Below are positions 50,492-62,595 of a stretch of DNA of 64,000 nt, piece by piece. The stretch is from Synaphobranchus kaupii (Eukaryota > Chordata > Actinopteri > Anguilliformes > Synaphobranchidae), in the NCBI GenBank assembly GCA_029718625.1, contig CM056380.1, forward strand, positions 109,291,450-109,355,449, given 5' to 3'. Below the pieces are notes generated by a model. That model saw only the letters and a list, made by a program, of their open reading frames with translations, was not told the origin of the DNA and ran no database searches. The translations under genes were made by a program, and so were the position numbers. How positions within the stretch are numbered: the stretch's first letter is position 1; every line of letters begins with the position of its first letter.

Positions 50492-53400
50492 CTGCAGGGC
50501 ATTGTGGGAAAAGAAGTGGAGATGACAAAATGAGAGCTGATAGGACCTTGAGGAAGATGAGGTAAGGGGTAAGAAAAGAAAAAACACAAACATATACAGT
50601 CATAATCTCTTGGAAATTGAATCCTTGCTAAACTATCTGGCATACAAATATAAAAAGGTGTAAGACAATTAGTAGGTCCACAACATTTGAAAACACACAA
50701 ATACAGGTGCCAGCCTGTATTCTATATAGTGAAGCAGCCACAGTTACAGGGTCAGCAGGTTCAGTAAACAGGCTCAAAAACAGAAATTATAAAGGAGCAG
50801 GAACGGCTCGTTCTTCCTCTCGTTTGAGAACAGACTCTTTTGTGCAAAACTATGTCCTGACTCATCATCTCGCCAAATTAACAATTGGAAAACACCTAAA
50901 AATAAGGAATTAAAAGAAAAAAATAAGCAGGACAAGCGCGGAAGGTTTTTCTCAGACAGACAAGGAGCCATGAGTGGATTTCATCACCACTTCACCCTGT
51001 TGTGTAGTCCTCTTTATAGCAGAAAAAAGAAGCAAGATTAGCAAAGGAGAGATGGGTAAAGGATATATCAGTAAGGAAGAGATGGGTGAAGGAGAGATCA
51101 GTAAAGATCAGAGGAGGGATCAGAGAAGAAGGGATGGGTGAAGGATAGATCAGAGAAGGAGGGATGGGTGAAGGAGAGATCAGAGGAGGGATGGGTGAAG
51201 GAGAGATCAGTAAAGGGATGGGTGAAGGAGAGATCATAGAAGGAGGGATGGGTGAAGGAGGGATGGTAAAGGATAGATCAGAGAAGGAGGGATGGGTGAA
51301 GGATAGATCAGTAAAGGAGGGATGAGGGAAGGAGGGATGGGTGAAGGAGAGATCAGAGAAGGAGGGATGGGTGAAGGATAGATATGTGAAGGACAGATGG
51401 GTGAAGGAGAGATCAGTAAAGAAGGGATGGGTGAAGGATACATCAGAGAAGGAGGGATGGGTGAAAGATACATCAGAGAAGGAGGGATGGGTGAAAGATA
51501 GATCAGAGAAGGAGGGATGGGTGAAGGAGAGATCAGTAAAGAAGGGATGGGTGATGGATAGATCAGAGAAGGAGGGATGGGTGAAGGATAGATCAGAGAA
51601 GGAGGGATGGGTGAATGAGGGATTGGTGAAGGAGAGATCAGTAAAGAAGGGATGGGTGAAGGATAGATCAGAGAAGGAGGGATGGGTGAAGGAGATCAGT
51701 GAAGGAGGGATGGGTGAAGGATAGATCAGTAAAGGAGGGATGAGTGAAGGAGAGATCAGAGAAGGAGGGATGGGTGAAAGATAGATCAGAGGAGGGATGA
51801 GTGAAGGAGAGATCAGTAAAGAAGGGATGGGTAAAAGATAGATCAGAGGAGGGATGAGTGAAGGAGAGATCAGTAAAGAAGGGATGGGTGAAGGAGGGAT
51901 CAGTGAAGGAGGGATGGGTGAAGGAGGGAGCAGTGAAGGAGGGATGGGAGAAGGAGGGATCAGTGAAGGAGGGATGGGAGAAGGAGGGAGTAGTGAAGGA
52001 GGGATGGGTGAAGGAGGGATCAGTGAAGGAGGGATGGGTAAAGGAGAGATCAGTGAAGGAGGGATGGGAGAAGGAGGGAGCAGTGAAGGAGGGATGGGAG
52101 AAGGAGGGATCAGTGAAGGAGGGATGGGTGAAGGAGGGATCAGTGAAGGAGGGATGGGAGAAGGAGGGATCAGTGAAGGAGGGATGGGTAAAGGAGAGAT
52201 CAGTGAAGGAGGGATGGGAGAAGGAGAGAGCAGTGAAGGAGGGATGGGAGAAGGAGAGATCAGAGAAGGAGGGATGGGTAAAGGAGAGATCAGTGAAGGA
52301 GGGGTGGGTGAAGGAGAGATCAGAGAAGGGGGGATTGGTGAAGGAGAGATCAGTAAAGAAGGGATGGGTGAAGGATAGATCAGAGGAGGGATGGGTGAAG
52401 GAGAGATCAGTGAAGGAGGGATGGGTAAAGGAGAGATCAGAGAAGGAGGGATGGGTGAAAGATAGATCAGAGAAGGAGGGATGGGTGAAAGATAGATCAG
52501 AGAAGGAGGGATGGGTGAAGGATAGATCAGAGAAGGAGGGATGGATGAAGGAGATCAGTGAAGGAGGGATGGGTTAAGGAGAGATCAGAGAAGGAGGGAT
52601 GGGTGAAGGAGAGATCAGTAAAGAAGGGATGGGTGAAGGATACATCAGAGAAGGAGGGATGGGTGAAGGAGAGATCAGTAAAGAAGGGATGGGTGAAGGA
52701 TACATCAGAGAAGGAGGGATGGGTGAAGGAGAGATCAGTGAAGGAGGGATGAGTGAAGGAGGGATGAGTGAAGGAGAGATCAGTGAAGGAGGGATGAGTA
52801 AAGGAGGGATGGTAAAGGATAGATCAGAGAAGGAGGGATTGGTGAAGGAGAGATCAGTAAAGAAGGGATGGGTGAAGGATAGATCAGAGAAGGAGGGATG
52901 GGTAAAGAATAGATCAGAGAAGGAGGGATGGGTGAAGGAGAGATCAATAAAGAAGGGATGGGTGAAGGATAGATCAGAGGAGGGATGGGTGAAGGAGAGA
53001 TCAGTAAAGAAGGGATGGGTGAAGGATAGATCAGAGAAGGAGGGATGGGTGGGTGAAGGATAGATCAGTGAAGGAGGGATGAGTAAAGGTGGGATGGGTA
53101 AAGGATAGATCAGAGAAGGAGGGATTGGTGAAGGAGAGATCAGTGAAGGAGGGATGGGTGAAGGAGAGATCAGTGAAGGAGGGATGGGTGAAGGAGGGAT
53201 CAGTGAAGGAGGGATGGGTGAAGGAGAGATCAGTGAAGGAGGGATGAGTAAAGGTGGGATGGGTAAAGGATAGATCAGAGAAGGAGGGATCAGTGAAGGA
53301 GGGATCAGTGAAGGAGGGATCAGTGAAGGAGGGATGGGTAAAGGAGAGATCAGTGAAGGAGGGATGGGTGAAGGAGGGATCAGTGAAGGAGGGATGGGAG

Positions 53401-56400
53401 AAGGAGGGAGCAGTGAAGGAGGGATGGGAGAAGGAGGGAGAAGTGAAGGAGGGATGGGAGAAGGAGAGATCAGAGAAGGAGGGATGGGTAAAGGAGAGAT
53501 CAGTGAAGGAGGGATGGGTGAAGGAGGGATCAGTGAAGGAGGGATGGGAGAAGGAGGGAGCAGTGAAGGAGGGATGGGAGAAGGAGGGATCAGTGAAGGA
53601 GGGATGGGAGAAGGAGGGAGCAGTGAAGGAGGGATGGGTGAAGGAGGGATCAGTGAAGGAGGGATCAGTGAAGGAGGGATCAGTGAAGGAGGGATGGGTA
53701 AAGGAGAGATCAGTGAAGGAGGGATTGGTGAAGGAGAGATCAGTGAAGGAGGGATGGGTAAAGGAGAGATCAGTGAAGGAGGGATGGGTGAAGGAGGGAT
53801 CAGTGAAGGAGGGATGGGTGAAGGAGGGATCAGTGAAGGAGGGATGGGTAAAGGAGAGATCAGTGAAGGAGGGATGGGTGAAGGAGGGATCAGTGAAGGA
53901 GGGATGGGTGAAGGAGGGATCAGTGAAGGAGGGATGGGTAAAGGAGGGATGGGTGAAGGAGGGATGGGTGAAGGAGGGATGGGTGAAGGAGGGATGGGGG
54001 GGGAACGATAGTTGGGATAGGATCAGGCATGTAACAGGTGGGGGCCCCACGTGGGGAGGAATTGGGAGGGCCACGCCCTCACATACAGCCACACCCACCT
54101 GTTCCCATAGGGTCTCAGCCACGAGGTCGATGATGCTCCCCACGTGTCGGTGCTCTCCTGAGTACTGCACGTACGCCCAGGTGCACAGCGATACCAGCGC
54201 CGCGCCCATGACCAGGTTACAGAGGGCGGCGACAGTGTTCAGGCCCACCAATCCCGTCACCCCGGAGACGACGTACGCGACGAACATGGCGGCGAAGAGC
54301 GTGGCGGGCGTGCGGGCGGCGTAGAACATGTTCTTGCCGTCGTTGTGCTTGACGAAGTTGGCATAGGCCTCGTCCAGCTCGCCCTCCAGCTGGTCCTGAT
54401 ACCGCCGGCTGAACTCCACCCCGCCCATTTTCTTAACCGCGCGGAACTGCTGCACGCAACGCTGGCGCAACTCCTGGTGGGCGCGGTCCAGGTCCGCCGG
54501 GGCCATGTACGGCTTGTCTCCGCCACACACCTGTTTCAGCCCAACCACAGGTGGACCGCAGAGTGCCAGAGGGGAGGGGTCAGTTAGCCTTAGATAAATG
54601 TGCTTTGGACAGAATACAAACCCAGATCAAGCTCACATTACGCTTTAAAGAGCAGGCTGGTCATTCAATATTAATAGTCAATATATCCATATTAAGAACT
54701 TTAATTCACTGTTAAAAATGACATATTGTTTGTGACCCAAAGTACTAGATGGTGGACAGAAATTCTAGAAATTGCTTTTAATTTCTGGCACGGCAAAAGC
54801 TCGTCAGGCCGGTTCGGGTCGAGCCATAAAGACGTTTGGGTCAGGCCTCATTCCTAGCCCGAGTTGTTGTGATCTGGGAAAAAACACTCTTGCCATAAAA
54901 TTCAGAACACACTGGGACAGATTTGGTCAAATACTGGATGGTCTGTGTATATCTTCAGTCTGTAGCTTTAGAGAGCTTAGATTAGAGAGAGACTACAGTG
55001 CAGTCTATGACAAGTGCAGCCGTCCGCAGGTATGACTACTAGATTGCACTTTAGAGTAGGCTGGTGCTGCCAGTTCTACTCTTAATATCTCAGCAGCTGA
55101 TAGTTGGCAGAGAGGCACAGCAGTAAAGGTGTACACCCACCTGCTCCATGTTTCTAAGTGAGATGGCAGTAAAGGTGTACACGCACCTGCTCCATGTTTC
55201 TAAGTGAGATGTCAGTAACGGTGTACACCCACCTGCTCCATGTTTCTAAGTGAGATGGCAGTAAAGGTGTACACGCACCTGCTCCATGTTTCTAAGTGAG
55301 ATGGCAGTAAAGGTGTACACGCACCTGCTCCATGTTTCTAAGTGAGATGTCAGTAACGGTGTACACCCACCTGCTCCATGTTTCTAAGGCTGCCTTTACA
55401 CTACCTGGTAAAAGTGACCCAATTCCGATTTTTTGCGGAATGTGGCACAGATCGGATATGTATTATGAACGTGTAAACAGGAAAAAAGCACATGGAATCG
55501 GATATTCTCAGATCCGTTTCAGGCCTCAATCATATGTGGAAATAAATCTGATATGAATCGGATATCTGCCAATGCGACTGCCATCTAAACGGACAGATCG
55601 GATATTCCCTGTCATTGTGATTCGCACGTCATTGAAAATGCGACGATCTTGTACTTTTTTGCATTTTAATGACGTATAACGTTACTTTCACGTGCACAAC
55701 TACTCTCCGGTGGAAAAAAACGGCGCAAGTGAAATTATATATATATATTTTGCGGACCTCTAAAGATGCTTCGGAAAGCAATTGCTTGAATTATTATTTC
55801 GGTCTCGTTTGCGTCCATTGCGAGAAAGTGCCGGCTGGTTGTTTACTTTCGTTTTTTCGTTTCGGTAACCAAACCCTCTTGTACGCATGCGGGTTGTTTC
55901 AAGTGTTAAGCAAGTGTAAACACAGGTATCGGATATGGGTCACTTTCAAAAGTAGATGTAAACAGGCGGTCAAAAAAATCGGATATAGGCTAAAAATCGG
56001 AACTGGGCATCAAGACCTGCAGTGTAAATGCGGCCTAAGTGAGATGGCAGTAAAGGTGTACACCCACCTGCTCCATGTTTCTAAGTGAGATAACAGTAAA
56101 GGTGTACACCCACCTGCTCCATGTTTCTAAGTGAGATGGCAGTAAAGGTGTACACCCACCTGCTCCATGTTTCTAAGTGAGATAACAGTAAAGGTGTACA
56201 CCCACCTGCTCCATGTTTCTAAGTGAGATGGCAGTAAAGGTGTACACCCACCTGCTCCATATTTCTAAGTGAGATGTCAGTAAAGGTGTACACCCACCTG
56301 CTCCATGTTCCGGCTGTAGGATTCCTTGGCTCCAGCCACAGCAGTGAGGTTGTTGGCTTCAGCGGTCGCCTTGGAAACAGAAAAACCAGAGCATGAAGGT

Positions 56401-58854
56401 CATTCACATTGGGGAGGTCGTTTACAGAAGCCCTCAGAAGACCTATGTGATGTCACCCAGGTGAGCAGGTTAAAAGAGGCTCCATTGGGTTCCTTACAAA
56501 TCTTTATAAATTCTACTTTATTCCTTGCAGCAATGAGATAGACAAATACTCTAATATTCTAAATTTGGGGGAGGGGGGGGTGGAGAGAAATATAGGGGGT
56601 AAAAACTGTTTAAATAAAGAGGTGCAATATCTGTGTCAGGTGAAAAGCTGGAGCCGATTCTTCCAGGTTGAGCTCCCAGGAGGAGAGGAGGTTAAAACAG
56701 TGAAGCCGTTTAATAACGAGCCAGCATGATGCAGTGGATAACCACAAGGATCTGGCCATTACTACCTTGGAAAAGATCCAGAGTCATCCACCATCCACTT
56801 GAAAAGCATCAACACAAAACCATTAATATAATAATAATAATTATCAAACCACTTCCATAAATGTTTACCTCCTGTACACCATTATTTAGTGAAAATGTTA
56901 CTTAAGGTGCAGTAGTGTGACGCAACAAAGTTCCCTGACTTTAAAATGCTTGAATGTGTTGTAGGCGATTCTCTTTTAAGATTACACAATCACACCAAGA
57001 AATGAATAACAGCAAGGACACTTCGTACAAGAGATACCATGTACAACTTTGTAGATACCCTTTGCAGATACCCTGTACACCTTTGCAGATACCCTGTACA
57101 CCTTTGCAGATACCCTGTACACCTTTGCAGATACCCTGTACACCTTTGCAGATACCCTGTACACCTTTGCAGATACCCTGTACAGCTTTCCTGAGCCCTC
57201 ACAAGGATATGAAGACCCTTTGACTATCAGCAGACTGTACCTGTAACATAGACTTGGGATGAGGGAGCTCCTCTCCTTGGTAAATTTTCATATAGGCCTT
57301 AAAGAATAAAATGAGAGAGTGACAGTGTTAGTTATTTTTACAAGGGGGGCACAGGGGATTGTGACAGATTGAGGGAGCCTTACTTTAAAGTACTCTACAA
57401 GATCTTTGCAGGTCACTTTTGATCCACCGATTTCCTTCTCTACTAGATTCTCAGGGGAGAGCAGCAACGGCACAAGGTTTTCCAACTCCTCCTTGAATTC
57501 ATCATCAATATCTGAAGAAAAAACAAAATAAAAAAACAAATGTTAGGAATCTCAATTAAGACTATTCCTGAAAAGCCACTGCGGCCTCAGGCCTCCATGC
57601 CTCATAAGAATGACGACACAGTTATATCTTAAAAATCTTAATTATGGGGCGGCAGCGTAGTATAATGAGTAAGGAACTGGCCTTGTAAATTAAATGTTAC
57701 AGGTTCGATTCCCAGGTAGGACACTGCTGTTATACCCTTGAGCTAAAGGTACTTAACCTGCATTGCTTCAGTAGATACCCAGCTGTATACATGGATACTA
57801 TGTAAAAATGCGAAAGGCTGTGTAAGTCGTTCTGGATGAGAGCGTCGGCTCTTATGCAATGTAAAATATTGCTACAAATAATAACAAATATAAGAGAGAA
57901 ATTTGTGTGTAGCGTAAGAGCTACAAATAATAATAATTACAAATTAAGCCATTAAGCCATCTCCATGGTGTGAAAATAATATTTGTGTGGAGTAAGCGAT
58001 GTGTCTGAGAAGCGGAACCCCAGGATGGAGAGGCAGGCCGGCGGGACGGCGGGACGGCGGTAACCTTTCAGCCTGCCGCTGAAGTAGGGGTTGGTGGCGA
58101 CGGTGAGCCCGGGGTGGGGCAGCAGGAAGCAGCCGATGCTGGAGAAACAGGAGTGGATGTGCTTCCGCACGCTCTGCAGCTCCGCGTGCTGCGCCTCCTT
58201 TACCTGCAATACACAGCTGCGCCTCCTTTACCTGCAATACACAGCTGCGCCTACTCTACCTGCAATACACAGCTGCGCCTCCTTTACCTGCAATACACAG
58301 CTGCGCCTACTCTACCTGCAATACACAGCTGCGCCTCCTTAACCTGCAATACACAGCTGCGCCTCCTTTACCTGCAATACACAGCTGCGCCTCCTTAACC
58401 TGCAATACACAGCTGCGCCTACTCTACCTGCAATACACAGCTGCGCCTCCTCTACCTGCAACACACAGCTGCGCCTCCTCTACCTGCAACACACAGCTGC
58501 GCCTCCTCTACCTGCAACACACAGCTGCGCCTCTACCTGCAACACACAGCTGCGCCTCCTCTACCTGCAACACACAGCTGCGCCTCCTCTACCTGCAACA
58601 CACAGCTGCGCCTCCTCTACCTGCAACACACAGCTGCGCCTCCTCTACCTGCAACACACAGCTGCGCCTCCTCTACCTGCAACACACAGCTGCGCCTCCT
58701 CTACCTGCAACACACAGCTGCGCCTCCTCTACCTGCAATACACAGCTGCACCTCCTTTACCTGCAATACACAACTGCACCTCTACCTGCAATACACATGC
58801 TCTGCTTAAACCACACCCTGGTGTGTGTGACTGGTTCAGCTTGAATCACACCAT

Positions 58855-58931
<77 letters not shown>

Positions 58932-59003
58932 GACTGGTTCAGTTTGAACCACACCATGGTGTGCGTGTGTGTGTGTGACTGGTTCAGTTTGAACCACACC
59001 ATG

Positions 59004-59034
<31 letters not shown>

Positions 59035-59187
59035 ACTGGTTCAGTTTAAACCACACCATGGTGTGTGTGTGTGTGTGTGTGTTTGTGTGTGCGCGCGCAT
59101 GTATGCGTGTGTGTGTGTGTGAATGGTTCAGTTTAAACTTCACCATGGTGTGTGTGTATGTGATTGATTCAGTTTAAACCGCACCAT

Positions 59188-59225
<38 letters not shown>

Positions 59226-62200
59226 ACTGATTCAGTTTAAACCACACCACGGTGCGTGCGTGTCCGGTTCGGGCCCAGGTAACAGAACGTGTGTAGCGCA
59301 CACCTGTAGCCTCTTCTCCAGGAAGTTGGCCCCGCCCTGAGGGCCGTACTGGTGTTCATACGGGTAGCTCCAGTCTCTGATCAGAAACATCAGGGTCTGC
59401 GTGGATAACATCAGGAACATCAGTCACTACCTCAGTATTCAAAATGTGTAACAGCCGGCTACATGCTACATGCTATTTAGCCAGCCCCCTTCTATGAGGC
59501 AATGAACATCGGACATAGAGTACCAGTCAAAGGTTTGGACACACCTACTCATATGTTTTTTGTAAAGTTTTTTTTACTGTTTTCCACATTTTAGAATAGT
59601 TAAGTCATCAAAACAATGAGAACACATTAAATTATGCAAACAAATCAAAAAAAGTATTATATTTTAGATTCTTCAAAGTAGCCACCCTTTGCCTTGATAA
59701 CAGCTTTGCACATTCTTGCCATTCTCTCAACCAACTTCTGTGGTAAACAGGTATTCCACAGGTAAACAGGTGATGCTATCATGACTGTATAAAAGGATAT
59801 CAAAAGACTCTTGATACCTTATTTCCAGGTAGAATGTGCAAAGCTGTTATCAAGGCAAAGGGTGGCTACTTTGAAGAATCTAAAATATAAGACGTTTTTT
59901 TATTTGTTTTACACTTTTTTTTGGGTCTTTGCATAATTCCATTTGTGTTATCTGATAGTGTTGATGTCTTTACTATTCTAAAATGTGGAAAACAGTAAAA
60001 ATAACAAAAAAAAAAACTTTCTACGAGTAAGTGTGTCCAAACTTTTGACTGGTACTGTATTTTCACCACCTAGGACATATTTTCACACGTTGGACATATT
60101 GTCACACGTTGGACATTTTCCATATATGCAGCTGGAGTCTGAAGCAGTTCTAATGGAGTAAAACTCCATAATCGGCAGCTCCCTAACCCTCCCATTATGT
60201 TTCAGGTCAATTTGACCCCATTCACTGTTTGGCGTTTCTTAATCATTTAACCTTGTTTTTTCCACATTTTGTAGGACTTTTCCTAATTTCGTGGGATTAA
60301 ATAGTAAACATTCAATAAACATAATACTGCTTTTGAAAGTCCTGTACAGTCCTGTACTGTATACTGAGATGTTGCATGGGGTCTTTTTGACTCTTTATAA
60401 AACATAATAAAATTTACAACCTTTTTTATTTTTCATCTCTGATTTTTTTGTGGGTGACTCTTCCAATAGAGATTTTAAACTTCACAAATCTCCGGCTCTA
60501 AAATTATTTTTTTTCACTGATTTTTAATATTTAGGGATGAAAGGCTAGTCAACTGGGAAACATTAAGGAGACACACAGAGTGGAAAGTTTTGTCGGTTTT
60601 GTGTCGGTTTAAACGGCTGGGGTCAAGTTGACCCCAAAGATAAAAAACATAAAATTGCAGCATAGCAGGAGGGTTAAGCACTGCAGTCCAGACGTCCCAG
60701 AAAGCTTCACTAACTAAGGCCAGCAGTGTGAATGCAAACCAAAGGGTTGCAGGTTTGATTTCAACAGAATATTAGGTGACACAGCACCAGTACATATCCT
60801 GCAGTACACCTGGATGACAATAATAACCCTGGGGAATATTGTTTAATATTGGTGAATATTATGGCGATGCACTGCAATGGACAGAGACTAAAATCTGAGA
60901 AGTGACAATACTGAAGCAGACACACATGATTCAGTATGGCTCAGGCCTCAACCTCATTATGTGCATTTATTCACAAGCATCTGTGTGACTCATATTCATC
61001 TCATAGTGGCTAAAATCAATAAGGGCACACAGATGCACACCTGGAAGGGTTTACGGTAGATTTCCTCCAAGGCAAGTCTTCCGTATTCTGTGAAGAGCTG
61101 AGAAGAGAGAGAGAGAAGGAAGGAAAAACCAGTGGCCATGAGATTAGGATCCCTGGCAAATTCAGATTTTTAAACAAATTAAAAATGTAAGAAATTTTTC
61201 ACTGCAATAATTTACATTATTGAGAGGGGTTACGTTATTTTAATATTCCTCAATGTCCACATTCACCTGAAGATGTTGCAGGTCATCCTCTTGTATGTTC
61301 TGTGAGAGGTTATAAACCTGAAAGACATCATATTAACACGCCATAAACGCGTCATTCACACGTCATAAACGTGTCATATTCACACGCCATAAACGTGTCA
61401 TATTCACACGCCATAAACGTGTCATATTCACACGTCATAAACGTGTCATATTCACATGCCATAAACGTGTCATATTCACATGCCATAAACGTGTCATATT
61501 CACACGTCATAAACGTGTCATATTCACACGTCACAAATGTGTCATATTCTCATGTCATAAACGTGTCATATTCACACGCCATAAACTTGTCACTCACATG
61601 CCATAAACGTGTCATATTCACACGTCATAAACGTGTCATATTCACGTCATAAACGTGTCATATTAACACGTCATAAACGTGTCATATTAACACGTCAGAA
61701 ACGTGTCATTCTCATGTCATAAACGTGTCATTCTCAGGTCATAAATGTGTCATATTCACACGTCATAAACGTGGCATGCTCACTGCAGTCATACACTCTT
61801 AGAGGCTCCGTTGGTGTCGTTTCTAAACCGTGAATAAAGTGGCTGCGGTTTACCTGCTCAGTCAGTTGGATGTGTTCAGTGGTGCGAACAGCTCACCTGT
61901 ACAGAGCTGGTCATAGTGCTGAGGGCTCACCTGTACAGAGCTGGTCATAGTGCTGAGGGCTCACCTGTACAGAGCTGGTCATAGTGCTGAGGGCAAACAC
62001 GGTGGCACAGTCTTTAATGGTCGACTGACTATCAAAGGCCCCCTGAGTGTCCATTAGGAGAACAGCCACCTGCAGAGAATCAGAGTCATTGTTCCCGCTT
62101 TGATACGGACACCTGTATACAGCGCACTGCACACATTCAAACACAAAGCTAAGAAAAGGAAAAAGCATGAAACGCTCTCAGAGGAAGCGCAGTTCTAAAC

Positions 62201-62556
62201 AACAGAAGCCCCGGGTCAAAGGTCACGTGCGGCAGTGGGGTCCACACCTGCACGCACTCACCTTGCTCCCGTCGGGCTTATCCACCACGAAAACGTCACT
62301 CCACACCTGGATACCCGTGGTCTCCCTCTCACAGCCCCCCCTCCAGGTGAAGCCAGTCAAGGGGTCTTCCTCCTCCCCCAGCCACGAGTCACAGCTCTGC
62401 CAGGAGGAGGGGCAAGAGGCAGACAGAACATCGTCATGTCAAATCGCCACTGGGAGGCACTGTGCAGTCACCGCTCTAAATCCAAGACTCGGGGGGCATC
62501 AGTCCACACGTACGCACAAAAAGGCCATTTAATAGTCATCACCAATAGGACACAGG

Positions 62557-62595
<39 letters not shown>

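Noticed and set aside
51341..54324. Open frames on both strands of up to 500 residues ([30 protein letters not shown])
   Set aside because: The unit is 30 bp, a multiple of three, so frames stay open by chance. Only 54099-54530 on the - strand is a true exon.
57646..57730. A functional tRNA gene suggested by the B box GGTTCGATTCC
   Set aside because: There is no complete cloverleaf or proper acceptor stem, and the sequence continues into a SINE body with an L2-like tail.
58757..59146. A frame rich in histidine-threonine (HTHTHTHT)
   Set aside because: It is a translation of the (GT)n tract.
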